Shown piece after piece: positions 20,651 to 30,256 of a stretch of 64,000 bases of DNA. The translations under genes were made by a program, and so were the position numbers. The notes below the pieces were generated by a model. That model was given only the letters and a program-made list of their open reading frames with translations. It was not told the origin of the DNA and did not search any database. The number at the start of each line of letters is the position of its first letter. The stretch's first letter is position 1. This DNA is from Bifidobacterium asteroides (GTDB lineage: Bacteria > Actinomycetota > Actinomycetes > Actinomycetales > Bifidobacteriaceae), in contig NZ_QGLK01000004.1 of the NCBI RefSeq assembly GCF_003202755.1, positions 1 to 64,000 of the forward strand, in the 5' to 3' direction.

Positions 20651-21397
20651 TCAGGCACCGTAGCGCGCCAGATAGTTCCTGGCGGCATCGGCCGTGCGCT
20701 GGTCCAGAATGGGCGACCCGTCCGGACCCTTCATAGAGGCGGCCGCGCCAAAGATCTGGCGGACGTTGACGATGCTGATAACCGGGAAGTGGAACTCGTC
20801 CATGATGGACTCCACGGCCGAGCCTTGGCCCTGTCCGGTGCGCTCCATTCGGTCCACGGAGAGCACTAGGCCGACGATGGTCACATTGGCCTGGGACATG
20901 ATCTTGGGCACCACCTGTCGGACCGCAGTCCCGGCGGTCATGACATCATCCACCAGCAGCACCCTCATGCCATCCCTGAGCTGGGTGCCGACCATGAGGC
21001 CTCCATCGCCATGGTCCTTGACCTCCTTGCGGTCAAAGGTGTAGCCGACCGGCATGCCGTGCGCCCCGCTCAGCGCTATGGCGGTGGAGACGGCCAGGGG
21101 AATCCCCTTGTAGGCCGGGCCGAATACCGTGTCGATGTCTGCGGGCAGGGTCCCCTGCTTCACAGCCTGCACAATGGTCCGGGCGTAAAACTCCCCCAGC
21201 AGGGCAATCAGCCGTCCGTCATTGAAGGCCCCGGCGTTGATGAAGTAGGGCGAGCGCCGCCCTGACTTCAGGGTGAAGTCACCGAACTTGAGCGCTCCGC
21301 TCTGCAGCAGGAAGCTGGTGAAACCCTCCTGGATGCGGCGGGTCTGCTCCAGGGCATCCCCGTCATGGTCGTTGTTTTCTGCTGCGGTTGCGCTCAT
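20651..21397 (-). CDS. pyrE: Orotate phosphoribosyltransferase
   Basis: Joins orotate to PRPP to give OMP, the fifth step of UMP synthesis. The 248-residue product has the PRPP-binding motif [15 protein letters not shown] and the [19 protein letters not shown]-terminal region of PyrE. The ATG at 21397 overlaps the pyrD stop as ATGA and has AAAGGGAAG about 8 bases upstream, which decides the start over the GTG three codons earlier. It is the last gene of the pyrBICFKDE operon. Confidence 0.96.
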   Translation of the reverse strand: MSATAAENNDHDGDALEQTRRIQEGFTSFLLQSGALKFGDFTLKSGRRSPYFINAGAFNDGRLIALLGEFYARTIVQAVKQGTLPADIDTVFGPAYKGIPLAVSTAIALSGAHGMPVGYTFDRKEVKDHGDGGLMVGTQLRDGMRVLLVDDVMTAGTAVRQVVPKIMSQANVTIVGLVLSVDRMERTGQGQGSAVESIMDEFHFPVISIVNVRQIFGAAASMKGPDGSPILDQRTADAARNYLARYGA

Positions 21398-22365
21398 CGC
21401 CAGCACTTCCCTTTCTTGAGCAATTCGGCCAGATCGGGCCGCTCGTCTAAAAGATCATCCAGTTCGCGGGCCACCCTCATGGGCGCCACAGGGTCCACCA
21501 GGGCCGCAGCCCCCACCTCCACGGCGTTGGCCCCAGCATAGAGGAATTCCAAGGCCGTGCGTCCCGAGTCGATTCCTCCGATGCCGATGATGGGAATGTC
21601 GGGCAATGCCTGGCGCACCCGCCAGACGAAAGACAAAGCGATGGGCAGAATGCAGGGGCCTGAGACACCACCGGTGCCTTGGGCCAGGATAGGCTTGCCT
21701 GTATTGATGTCGATGCGCATGCCCACCAGGGTATTGATCAGGCTGAGGGCATCTGCTCCCCCATCAACGGCCGCTCGGGCCACCTCCACAATGTCCGTGA
21801 CGTTGGGGGTCAGCTTGACCACCATGGGCTTGTCGGTCAGACCCCGCAGCCGGATGATCAACCGTTTCAGAGCCTTGGCATCAGTGCCTACGGACATCCC
21901 TCCATGTGAGACGTTGGGGCAGGAGACGTTGATCTCCAACATATCCGCCGGGGAGTCTGCCAGCCGTTCCACAACGATGGCGTAGTCCTCGTCGCTGTGG
22001 CCGGCCACGTTGGTGACCACGGTGGCTCCCAGGGCCTTGAGTCTGGGCAGTTCGTCCACCAGATAATGGTCCACGCCCGGGTTCTGTAGGCCAACAGAGT
22101 TGACCATGCCGGCTGGGCTCTCGGCGGTCCTTGGCGTTGGGTTGCCTTCCCAGGGAACCGGCGAAACCCCCTTGGTGGAAATGGCGCCCATCTGGGAGAC
22201 GTCGTAATAACCCCCGCAGGCATCCAGGTTGAATGTGCCCGAGGCGGTACCCACCGGGTTCTTCCAAGGCGTGCCGGCCACAACAGTGCCATGCCGCCAG
22301 ACGTGCGGCTCCAGAGGATCCATGGCTATGGCCGTCTGCATCTCTGCGATTGTCTGCTGGCTCAT
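21394..22365 (-). CDS. pyrD: Dihydroorotate dehydrogenase, class 1B catalytic subunit
   Basis: Oxidises dihydroorotate to orotate on FMN. The 323-residue TIM-barrel has [25 protein letters not shown] and the catalytic Cys149 in NVSCPN, which marks class 1 (class 2 membrane enzymes have Ser). The FMN-phosphate site [10 protein letters not shown] is near the C-terminus. Pairing with pyrK next door makes it class 1B, using NAD+ through PyrK. It overlaps pyrK and pyrE by ATGA at both ends. Confidence 0.96.
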   Translation of the reverse strand: MSQQTIAEMQTAIAMDPLEPHVWRHGTVVAGTPWKNPVGTASGTFNLDACGGYYDVSQMGAISTKGVSPVPWEGNPTPRTAESPAGMVNSVGLQNPGVDHYLVDELPRLKALGATVVTNVAGHSDEDYAIVVERLADSPADMLEINVSCPNVSHGGMSVGTDAKALKRLIIRLRGLTDKPMVVKLTPNVTDIVEVARAAVDGGADALSLINTLVGMRIDINTGKPILAQGTGGVSGPCILPIALSFVWRVRQALPDIPIIGIGGIDSGRTALEFLYAGANAVEVGAAALVDPVAPMRVARELDDLLDERPDLAELLKKGKCWR

Positions 22366-23207
22366 CGCGGCATCTCCTTGCTTCCCTCTTCATCCCAGAT
22401 CAGGCGGTCGGCGGCGAAGACCGGGCCATCCTTGCAGACCTTGAGTCTGCCGTCCACGGTATCGACCACGCAGGCGACGCAGGTACCATAGCCGCAACCC
22501 ATTCGGGACTCCATGCAGCACTGGGCAGGCAGGCCGGTCTTGCGGGCCCAGGCGGCCACGGCTCGCATCATGGGCAAGGGTCCGCAGGTCAGGATGATGG
22601 TCCGTTCGGTATCGATGTCGCCGCTAACCCGATCCAAGAGGGTTATGACATCCCCGGAGGCATTGTCGATGGACTCCAGCCGATCGGTCAGCGAGCCCAT
22701 GATGGCATCGGCGAACCGATGGTCCCGGTAGCCCAGCAGGGCGGTGGTGCTTACACCGGACCGGCCTTGGAGGCATTGGGCTGCGCGAATCAGCGGAGGA
22801 ACACCCAAGCCGCCGCCTACCAGCAGATAGTCTGCGGGCTTCTCCAGGTCGAAGCCATGGCCCAGGGGCCCAAGCAGGTCCACAGCCATGCCCGGTTGCA
22901 GGAGGGAGAATTCATTGGTCCCTTGGCCAACTACGGCGAAGATAATCTCGATCTGCTCGCCCGCCAGAACCCGGCTGATACCGAAGGGTCTGGGCATCAT
23001 GGTCATGCGGTCTGCAGAGTAAAGGTTGATGAAGGCTCCTGCAGGGGCATGGGCGGCCAGGTAAGGGTCGCGGATGGTCATTCGCCAGACCTGCCGGTCC
23101 AGGGGCTCCATGCCGGTGACCTGGGCAGTACGCCGTCCAGGCAGCCGACCTGCCCGTTCGGCCTGTTCTTCCACCCGACTGGTGGATATAAAGAGGTTGG
23201 TTTTCAT
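22362..23207 (-). CDS. pyrK: Dihydroorotate dehydrogenase electron-transfer subunit
   Basis: FAD and [2Fe-2S] protein that passes electrons from PyrD to NAD+. The 281-residue product has the FAD-binding RPFGIS motif at 73-78, a nucleotide-binding LLVGGGLGVPPL segment, and a C-terminal iron-sulfur cluster motif CGYGTCVAC plus a later Cys (KVC). The start at 23207 overlaps the pyrF stop by ATGA. It has an unusual N-terminal stretch of about 25 residues before the ferredoxin-reductase fold. Confidence 0.94.
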   Translation of the reverse strand: MKTNLFISTSRVEEQAERAGRLPGRRTAQVTGMEPLDRQVWRMTIRDPYLAAHAPAGAFINLYSADRMTMMPRPFGISRVLAGEQIEIIFAVVGQGTNEFSLLQPGMAVDLLGPLGHGFDLEKPADYLLVGGGLGVPPLIRAAQCLQGRSGVSTTALLGYRDHRFADAIMGSLTDRLESIDNASGDVITLLDRVSGDIDTERTIILTCGPLPMMRAVAAWARKTGLPAQCCMESRMGCGYGTCVACVVDTVDGRLKVCKDGPVFAADRLIWDEEGSKEMPR

Positions 23208-24265
23208 CGGGCCTCCTTGATCGCCTGATTGAGATCGTCCTTCATAGCCTGCGCAGCTTGGCGGGCATCGCGGGTGACCATGCCCAGGGCCGCCTGAACG
23301 CTGAGCCGCGGGCTGTAGTCCGGATCCTTCCGCCAGGCTGCGATGATTCCCCGAGAGGAGTTGACCACAGCGCCGCCGCCGGACTGGTCGAACATGGGCA
23401 CCACGTCGGCCGCTGAACCGCCCTGCGCTCCGTAACCGGGGACTAGGAAAAAGGTGTGGGGCATGGCCTGCCGCAGAAGTGCGCCATCCTCAGGATGGGT
23501 GGCGCCGACCACAGCACCAAGCCTGGAGTAACCCGATTCCCCGATGGAGGATTGTCCCCAGGATTCCACCAGATCTCCCAGGCGCTGATAAATGGTTCCC
23601 CCGCCTGAGGCCGTGTCCAGGCCCAGTTCCTGGATTTGGCTGCCCGAGGGATTGGATGTGCGCACCAGGGCGAACAAGTCGCCCTGGATGTGCTCGGCAG
23701 CCTGCAGGAAGGGTTCCACCCCGTCGGAGCCCAGGTAGACATTGATGGTCAGGGCATCCTCGTACCAGGGGAATCTCCCGCCACTGTGAGCCGGCCTGTC
23801 GATCGTCTGCCCAGGAGTGAAGGGTAGGGGGAGCCCGTCCAGGTGGGCGGCGTAGGCCTCAGCCGTGGAACCGATGTCACCGCGCTTGACATCCCCGATG
23901 ACATAGAGGCCACGGTCGGCTGCGGCTCGGCAGGTGCCGGTGTAGGCCCTGATGCCCCAAGGTCCCAGTGCCTCGTACATGGCAATCTGAGGCTTGACTG
24001 CAGGCACCAGGTCGGCCACGCCTTCCAGAATGGCCAGGTTAAAGCGCAGATAAGCCCTGGCCAGGTGGTCCGCCCAGACAGCCTGAGCCTGTTCGCCCTG
24101 GGTCTGCTGCAGGTCCTTAGGGTCCAGGCCCATCTGAGCCATGCTCCCGGCTGCGCGCTGTCTGGCCTGTTCGATCAGCTGGCTGGGCAGCAGTTCCGGT
24201 CGCGGATCCAGACCGACCACGGTCGGATTGTTCTTGTCCTGGACGAGCGCAGTCAGTCGGTCCAT
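23204..24265 (-). CDS. pyrF: Orotidine 5'-phosphate decarboxylase
   Basis: Last step to UMP. The 353-residue protein is of the longer type 2 OMP decarboxylase group, with the catalytic DVKRGDIGSTAEAY motif and NVYLGSDGVEPFL. The N-terminal VVGLDPRPELLP is a family mark. I placed the start at the ATG 24265 (MDRLTALVQ), 13 bases inside the end of pyrC; the frame is open upstream, but that part reads as pyrC antisense frame and is not PyrF-like. The strong overlap implies coupling. Confidence 0.95.
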   Translation of the reverse strand: MDRLTALVQDKNNPTVVGLDPRPELLPSQLIEQARQRAAGSMAQMGLDPKDLQQTQGEQAQAVWADHLARAYLRFNLAILEGVADLVPAVKPQIAMYEALGPWGIRAYTGTCRAAADRGLYVIGDVKRGDIGSTAEAYAAHLDGLPLPFTPGQTIDRPAHSGGRFPWYEDALTINVYLGSDGVEPFLQAAEHIQGDLFALVRTSNPSGSQIQELGLDTASGGGTIYQRLGDLVESWGQSSIGESGYSRLGAVVGATHPEDGALLRQAMPHTFFLVPGYGAQGGSAADVVPMFDQSGGGAVVNSSRGIIAAWRKDPDYSPRLSVQAALGMVTRDARQAAQAMKDDLNQAIKEAR

Positions 24266-25686
24266 GCTCGGATCCTTTCCCTGGTGATGACGCGGCTTGC
24301 GGGCAGGCGGGAGAATACCAGACGCCCATCCTTTATGGTGGCCATGACCCGTCCGGCCAGCCCTGCTCCGGCGAAAGGGGTGTTCCGTGACTTGGAATGG
24401 AAGCGGCTGGGATCTACCTCCCACTTGGCCTCGGGGTCCAAGATGACCAGGTCAACAGGTGGCAGATTGGCATCGCTGTGACGGTCGGCCTCCAGCTGCA
24501 GGTGACCGGCTTTATTGACCTTGTTCGCCGTATGCGAGGGCAGGTCTTCGGGCAGGAGCCGACGCATGCCCATGAGCTCGGCTGGAGCCAGAGACATGAG
24601 TTCGATCAGGCGGTCATGGCTGACGAGTCCGCTCTCGACCAGGACCTGGTTGCAGACTGCATAGGCAGTTTCCAGACCGATGATGCCGTTGGTGGCATCC
24701 TTGAGCCCCAGTGCCTTCTCAGCGCTGGTGTGGGGGGCATGGTCGGTGGCAATCATGTCCACGGTGCCGTCGGCTACGGCCTCAAGTGCAGCCTGCTGGT
24801 CAGCGCGGGAGCGCAGTGGAGGGTTCATCTTGGCCATGCTGCCGCAACGCAGCAGGTCCTCGTCGCAGAGGGCCAGATAGTGGGGTGCGGTCTCGCAGGT
24901 GACCGGCAACCCACGGGTCTTGGCCCGGCGAACAGCCTCGAATCCCCCGGCAGTGCTGACATGCTGCAGATGCACCCGGGTGCCGGTACGTTCCGCCAGT
25001 TCGATGTCCCGATTGATAATGGCGGTCTCGGTGGAGGCGGGAATCCCTTCCAGTCCCAGCCTGCGGCTGACGGCCCCCAGGTTGACCTGACCATGCTCGT
25101 GGTGTTCACAGTGATCCAGGATGGGTAGGTCGAATTCTCGGGCATTGGCAGCAACGGCCTCCAGGGTCTGATCGGTTACTGCCGATCCGTCGTCGCTGAT
25201 GGCCACTACAGGATGGTCGTATCCGTGGCCAGGCAGGTGACTCGACCAGTCGTCTGGGTTTGAGGCCTCCCGGCCGGCCCGGTCCAGAGTGGCCGCCACG
25301 CAGAGGTCGTAGTCCACCGGCAGGTTCAGCCCATGGTCCTGCTCGTAGGATTCCAAGTAGTCGATGACCGTACGCCCATCGGCCATCCTCGCCCGGCCGT
25401 CCATGGCGGGCTGGGTGTTGGGCATGAGCAGTATCAGCCCGTAGCCCCCGGCGGCTGCGGCAGCCGTGCCGGTGACCATGTCTTCCTTGTTGGTCTGGCC
25501 AGGGTCCCGCAGATGGACGTGGGGGTCGACCAGGGCCGGAGCCACCACCAGCCCCGAGGCGTTTATCTGGTCCACATCTGCCGACATGGCGCCGGTCTCG
25601 TCAATCAGCGTGCTGTCGACCGTCTGGGGAAGCACCAGATCGACCGTCATGCCGCTACGCCAATCAGTCAACCCCAACAACCGCAT
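24253..25686 (-). CDS. pyrC: Dihydroorotase
   Basis: Cyclises carbamoyl aspartate to dihydroorotate. The 477-residue amidohydrolase carries zinc-binding DPHVHLRDPG near residue 58, a later HCEHH and HLQHVS, and DHAPH (about 325-329). It is class I, as in Gram-positives. The ATG at 25686 begins one base after the pyrI stop; a longer frame runs back into pyrI. Fourth of the first-to-last order B, I, C, F, K, D, E at operon position three. Confidence 0.95.
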   Translation of the reverse strand: MRLLGLTDWRSGMTVDLVLPQTVDSTLIDETGAMSADVDQINASGLVVAPALVDPHVHLRDPGQTNKEDMVTGTAAAAAGGYGLILLMPNTQPAMDGRARMADGRTVIDYLESYEQDHGLNLPVDYDLCVAATLDRAGREASNPDDWSSHLPGHGYDHPVVAISDDGSAVTDQTLEAVAANAREFDLPILDHCEHHEHGQVNLGAVSRRLGLEGIPASTETAIINRDIELAERTGTRVHLQHVSTAGGFEAVRRAKTRGLPVTCETAPHYLALCDEDLLRCGSMAKMNPPLRSRADQQAALEAVADGTVDMIATDHAPHTSAEKALGLKDATNGIIGLETAYAVCNQVLVESGLVSHDRLIELMSLAPAELMGMRRLLPEDLPSHTANKVNKAGHLQLEADRHSDANLPPVDLVILDPEAKWEVDPSRFHSKSRNTPFAGAGLAGRVMATIKDGRLVFSRLPASRVITRERIRAWTD

Positions 25687-25687
25687 G

Positions 25688-26101
25688 TCAGTCTTCAGCC
25701 TTCTCGTCGCAGTAGTCGCAGCGGTAGACCCCAACATCATCCAGGTGGAAGCGTTGGTCCACTCCGGTCTCCACCGTAGTCACGCAACGAGGGTTGACGC
25801 AGGTGATGACGTTAATCAGATGGTTGGGTCGGTCCGGCTGATGCTTGCTGACGATCCTGCCTTGCCGGACTACGTCGACGGTGGCCTCGGGGGCGATGAA
25901 CCCTAAGGCGGTCAGGTCCAAATCCCCGGTTTGCTCGATCTTGATGATGTCCTTGGACCCGTACTTGCGGCTGTCCGTATTCATGATCAGAGCCAGACGG
26001 GTCTTCGCCGGGTCCACGCGCAGGTAGTGCAAGACCTTCAGGGCTGTGCCCGCACGAACGTGGTCGATGATGATGCCGTCAACAATGCTGGTGACCTTCA
26101 T
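25688..26101 (-). CDS. pyrI: Aspartate carbamoyltransferase regulatory chain
   Basis: Regulatory subunit of ATCase that binds nucleotides for allosteric control. The 137-residue product has the allosteric domain (KVTSIVDGIIIDHVRAGTALKVL at the start) and a C-terminal zinc domain with four Cys (CVNPRC and CDYC). Its presence implies feedback inhibition of the operon's first enzyme. It overlaps pyrB by ATGA and abuts pyrC. Confidence 0.96.
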   Translation of the reverse strand: MKVTSIVDGIIIDHVRAGTALKVLHYLRVDPAKTRLALIMNTDSRKYGSKDIIKIEQTGDLDLTALGFIAPEATVDVVRQGRIVSKHQPDRPNHLINVITCVNPRCVTTVETGVDQRFHLDDVGVYRCDYCDEKAED

Positions 26102-27105
26102 GCCGCCACCTCCTTCTGCTTGCGGTAACCGGGCAGCTCGTCGCCAAGCAAGGCGCTCTCCAGGGCCATTCTGACCAGCATGCCGTTGCGAACCTGTTGG
26201 AAGTAAGCTGCACGCGGATCATCGTCCACCTCCACGGCAATTTCGTTGACCCTGGGCAACGGATGGAGGATGGCCATGTCGGGGCGCGCAGCCCGAAGCT
26301 TGTCGGCATCCAAAATGTAGGTGTCGCGCAGACGCAGGTAGTCGTCCTCGTTGAAGAAGCGTTCCTGCTGGACGCGGGTCATGTAGAGCACGTCCAAGTC
26401 GCCGATGACCCCGTTCAGGTCTCCGGTCTCACGGTAGGTGCAGTCAGCCGATGAGCGGATCCTCTCCAGGACGTATTCGGGGGTGCGCAGCTCGTCGGGG
26501 CTTATCAGGACGAAGTCCACGTGGCCCAGGCGACAGAGGGTGGTAATCAGGGAGTGGACCGTGCGGCCGAAGGTCAGGTCCCCGCACAGGCCGATGGTCA
26601 GGTGGTTCAGCCGACCCTTGCGGGCACGGATAGTGGCCAGGTCGGTCAGAGTCTGGGTCGGATGCATGTGCCCGCCGTCGCCCGCGTTGATGACCGGGAC
26701 CGCAGCCGCTTGGGAGGCTACCAGGGCGGCACCCTCCTTGGGGTGGCGGATGGCCACGATGTCGGCGTAGTTGGAGACCGTCTTCAGAGTGTCGCTGATG
26801 GACTCCCCTTTGGAAACGCTGGCCAGCTGGGCGCCGGCGAATCCGATGACCTGACCGCCCAGACGGAGCATGGCCGTCTCGAAGCTGAGCCGGGTTCGGG
26901 TGCTGGGTTCATAGAAGAGTGTGGCCAGGACCCGGCCGTCGCAGGTGTGGGCCACCTGACGGCGATGGGTGTCGATGTAGGCCGCACGATCCAGCAGGTC
27001 CAGGATCTGGGTCATGGGAATGTCGTCGAGAGTAACCACACTTCGCCCACGAAGCGGAACGACGGCAGAAGAGGTGTTGGATGCGTGATCAACTTGTTGG
27101 GACAA
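26098..27105 (-). CDS. pyrB: Aspartate carbamoyltransferase catalytic chain
   Basis: Committed step of pyrimidine synthesis, forming carbamoyl aspartate. The 335-residue protein has carbamoyl-phosphate motif EPSTRTRLSFE and the HPLPRVNEI C-terminal motif. The start is a TTG at 27105 with GAGGAAGG about 7-8 bases upstream. It is the first gene of the pyr operon. Its leader holds a palindrome and a hairpin that can hide the SD, listed separately. No pyrR gene or carAB is in the window. Confidence 0.96.
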   Translation of the reverse strand: MSQQVDHASNTSSAVVPLRGRSVVTLDDIPMTQILDLLDRAAYIDTHRRQVAHTCDGRVLATLFYEPSTRTRLSFETAMLRLGGQVIGFAGAQLASVSKGESISDTLKTVSNYADIVAIRHPKEGAALVASQAAAVPVINAGDGGHMHPTQTLTDLATIRARKGRLNHLTIGLCGDLTFGRTVHSLITTLCRLGHVDFVLISPDELRTPEYVLERIRSSADCTYRETGDLNGVIGDLDVLYMTRVQQERFFNEDDYLRLRDTYILDADKLRAARPDMAILHPLPRVNEIAVEVDDDPRAAYFQQVRNGMLVRMALESALLGDELPGYRKQKEVAA

Positions 27106-27134
27106 CGGCTCACCTTCCTCAAGGTGGCCACCTT
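27106..27134 (-). promoter_or_regulatory. pyrB leader: palindrome and SD-sequestering hairpin
   Basis: On the minus strand AAGGTGGCCACCTT (a perfect 14-base palindrome, 27121-27134) is followed by GAGGAAGGTG. CACCTT can pair either with the upstream AAGGTG (palindrome) or with the downstream AAGGTG, which traps the SD GAGGAAGG. The two forms exclude each other, so this may be an operator, a translational switch, or both. Seen in sequence; regulation is inferred. Confidence 0.45.
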
Positions 27135-27175
27135 ATGTGACCTGAACAAGCATACGACCCCGGATGGACCCAGGA

Positions 27176-30100
27176 TCAGCTCCCGTAGAAGAGTCGTTCC
27201 ATGACCTGCCTGCAGCGGCGCATGGCCGCCAGCAGCTCGTTGACAAAGCGCTGGCCCCGGTGGGCTGGGTAGCCCAAGCAGACCGCGATGCCTCCCAGAA
27301 CCTGACCGTCGTCCGGCAGAATGTCCGCCTGGGAGACACGACCGGACCAGAGGAAGTTGGCGTTGCGGGCTGCTGTGCAGAGCACCCAGCTGCGGCGCAG
27401 TGCCTTAGCATCCTTGTCCTCGATAAGTCCTGCAACCTCCAGGGCGTCCAAGGCTGTCAAAGTGCCGGTGGCCTGCAGCTGCGGCAGATCGTGGGCGTGG
27501 CGCAGCTGGAGAAGCTGAACAGTCCACTCCACGTCAGACAGTCCTCCCCTGCCCAGCTTCAGATGCCGATCCCGACGCACGCCGCGCGGAAGTCGCTCAG
27601 CCTCCATTCGGGCCTTTAGACGGCGAATCTGCCCTAGCTCCTCCTCATTGGGCGGCTGCTCGGGGTAGCGAAGCGGATTTGCTATGCCCTCCAGAAAGTC
27701 CTTGGCCAAGCCGGCATTCCCAGCTGCGAATCTGGCCCTGATCAAGGCCTGATGTTCCCAGGTCTCCGACCAGTCGCGGTAGTAGTGCTGGTAGGAGTCC
27801 AGCGAACGCACCAGAGGCCCCTGACGTCCTTCAGGGCGCAGGTCAAAGTCCAGGTCGATGCCCGGCTCTAGGCTGGCTGGTCCAGCTAGAACAGCCCGCA
27901 GGTCCGCAGTCACGCCACGTGCGAATTCAGCCGCCTGGTCCTGGTCGGCGCCTGATGTGGGACGGTAGACCAGCATGATGTCGGCATCTGAGTTGAAGTT
28001 GACCTCCCTGCCTCCATAGCGGCCCATAGCAATCAGGGCCATCTCTGCCGGCGCATTAGTCTGTTCCAGACGGTGGTTCACGGCCCAGTCCAGGGCGGCA
28101 TCGATGGCTGCATCGTAAACATCGGACATGCCCGCCAGGCAGGCCTGCTGATCGTCCACACCGCTCATCCAGCCCAACCCAATCCGCTCGATCTCCTGGC
28201 GGCGCATGGTCCGCACTGCGGTGGCGAAATCCTCCAGCGAGTCCGCATGCCGGGTTCGATAAGCTGCGGCGCGCTTGTCCAAGGTGGCTCGATCACGGGG
28301 GATCATATCCTGGTCATGGCCCAGCCAGGTCACCGACTGGACGGATTGGGCCAAGGCGCCGGACAGATAGCGCGAGTTGGACAGGACATGGCAGAGGCGG
28401 CGGGCGGCCGAGGTGGAGTCCCGTAGGAAGCCCAGGTAAGTGCTCTTGCCGCCGAAGTGCTCCTCCAGGGTTCGCCAGCCCAGAAGACCCATGTCCGGAT
28501 CCTGCCCCTCCCCCAGCCATTGGAGGACGGCAGGCATGAGAATACGGTTGATCCTCGCCGACCGGGTGACCCCTGTGGTCAGTGCCGTGACGTGGCGGAT
28601 GGCTGCATCGGGGTCGGCAAAGCCGATGGAGGCGAACCGGGCGCGGGCCGCCTGGGGGCGCAGGCTGACCTCGTCCTCGTCCACCTGGGCGTTGATGGGC
28701 AGCATGGGACGGAAGTAGATGGCCTGGTGAAGGTTGCGAACCTCGATTCTGGTGGCCTGGTATCGGGCCAGCATCTGGTCGGCATGCAGTCCGAAGGCAC
28801 GGGCCAGCCGCCGCAGATCGCGGTTGTTCTCCAGCTCCTCCAGACTGGGCGGCCGTTTGCCGGGGGTGCCTGAACGGTTGATTTTCGGGAAGAGGTGGGT
28901 GCGGCGCAGCTGCCACATCTGCAGACGATGTTCCATGACCCGTTCGAACCGATAGTCATGGTCCAGCTGGTCGCCGTGCTTGCGTGAAATGTAACCGCCA
29001 CGGGACAGGGCCTGCAGGGCATCCAGGGTGGCCGGACAACGCAGAACGTCGTCGCTGGAGCCGTGGACCAGCTGGAGCATCTGGACGGTGAATTCAACAT
29101 CCCGCAGTCCGCCCTGGCCAAGCTTGATCTCCCGCTCCTTGCGGTTCTCGGGTATCAACCTCTCCACCCGCTGGCGCATCCGCTGGCAGTCGTAGACGAA
29201 GTTGGGTCGCTGGCAGGCATCCCAGACCAGGGGCGCGATCATGGCAGAGTAGTCCTGTCCCAGGGCCTTGTCGCCCGCAACCGGACGGGCCTTGAGCAGG
29301 GCCTGGAACTCCCAATTCTCGGCCCATTGGGCATAGTAGTCAGCGTAGGAGGCCAGACGACGGACCAGGGGACCGTCACGTCCCTCGGGCCTAAGGGCGG
29401 TATCAACCTTCCAGAGCGGCGGCTCGGTCGAACCGGGGATGACCGACTGGCAGACCCGCTGCAGGAGGACGGCCATGGCAGTGCCCACGGCGATGGGATC
29501 GGACTGACTGGTGTCCGTCCCCGAGGCCGGCTCCACCACGTACATGAGATCCACATCGGACACGTAGTTGAGCTCCTGGGCGCCCAGCTTGCCCATGCCG
29601 ATGACCGCCAGACGACATGAATCCGCATCGGGAACCTGACGGCAGGCAATGCTCAGAGCCCCTTGGAGCGCGGCATCGGCCATGTCGGACAGGGCCCGGC
29701 TGATTGCCGGCTCCAGCTCCAGAGGATCCTTGGCTGCCAGGTCCCGGGCCATGACTGCAGCCAGCTGCAGCCGGTATTCGAACCGCAGTGCATCGGCGTA
29801 GGCCGCCAGCGAGGGCACGGAGTCCGATTTTGCTTCCACCTTATCCAAGGCGTCAAGGACCCGCCTCTGCCTGGTTTCCGCCGGACAGTCAGCCAAGTGC
29901 TCCGGATCCAGGGCAGCCGCCTCTACCAACTCCGGCCGCGAGCGCATCAGTCGGCCCATGGCCTCCGAGGCCCCCAGCACCCTGATCAGCGACTGGGCGG
30001 CCTCTTGGTTTTCCCGTGGGGACCCGGAAAGAAAGTCCGGCCTGGCTCCCTGCGGATACTGTTCGAGAATTCGCGTCAGCCCCGCAAGGGCTTCGTCCGG

Positions 30101-30256
30101 ATCGCAGGCCTGTCCCAGGGTTTGGACCAGGGTTTGCGCCAGAGTTTGGTCGTCCACCAGACGGGCAAGCCGATCCAGCCGAACCCGGGCCTTGTCCAGG
30201 TCGTGCAGCCCAAGGTGGATCAGGGTCGAAGTGGTCGGTCGCACCGGATCTTCCAT
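27176..30256 (-). CDS. glnE: Glutamine synthetase adenylyltransferase/deadenylylase
   Basis: Controls glutamine synthetase by adding or removing AMP on a Tyr. The 1026-residue protein has two nucleotidyltransferase halves: GMGKLGAQELNYVSDVDLMYV (about 214-234) and AMGRYGGREVNFNSDADIMLVY (about 755-776), each with the metal-binding D-x-D, and helical GlnD-like regulatory regions between and after. It is a single gene, starting at ATG 30256 and followed by the pyr operon 70 bases on. No glnA or glnB in the window. Links to gltBD below for ammonia assimilation. Confidence 0.96.
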   Translation of the reverse strand: MEDPVRPTTSTLIHLGLHDLDKARVRLDRLARLVDDQTLAQTLVQTLGQACDPDEALAGLTRILEQYPQGARPDFLSGSPRENQEAAQSLIRVLGASEAMGRLMRSRPELVEAAALDPEHLADCPAETRQRRVLDALDKVEAKSDSVPSLAAYADALRFEYRLQLAAVMARDLAAKDPLELEPAISRALSDMADAALQGALSIACRQVPDADSCRLAVIGMGKLGAQELNYVSDVDLMYVVEPASGTDTSQSDPIAVGTAMAVLLQRVCQSVIPGSTEPPLWKVDTALRPEGRDGPLVRRLASYADYYAQWAENWEFQALLKARPVAGDKALGQDYSAMIAPLVWDACQRPNFVYDCQRMRQRVERLIPENRKEREIKLGQGGLRDVEFTVQMLQLVHGSSDDVLRCPATLDALQALSRGGYISRKHGDQLDHDYRFERVMEHRLQMWQLRRTHLFPKINRSGTPGKRPPSLEELENNRDLRRLARAFGLHADQMLARYQATRIEVRNLHQAIYFRPMLPINAQVDEDEVSLRPQAARARFASIGFADPDAAIRHVTALTTGVTRSARINRILMPAVLQWLGEGQDPDMGLLGWRTLEEHFGGKSTYLGFLRDSTSAARRLCHVLSNSRYLSGALAQSVQSVTWLGHDQDMIPRDRATLDKRAAAYRTRHADSLEDFATAVRTMRRQEIERIGLGWMSGVDDQQACLAGMSDVYDAAIDAALDWAVNHRLEQTNAPAEMALIAMGRYGGREVNFNSDADIMLVYRPTSGADQDQAAEFARGVTADLRAVLAGPASLEPGIDLDFDLRPEGRQGPLVRSLDSYQHYYRDWSETWEHQALIRARFAAGNAGLAKDFLEGIANPLRYPEQPPNEEELGQIRRLKARMEAERLPRGVRRDRHLKLGRGGLSDVEWTVQLLQLRHAHDLPQLQATGTLTALDALEVAGLIEDKDAKALRRSWVLCTAARNANFLWSGRVSQADILPDDGQVLGGIAVCLGYPAHRGQRFVNELLAAMRRCRQVMERLFYGS

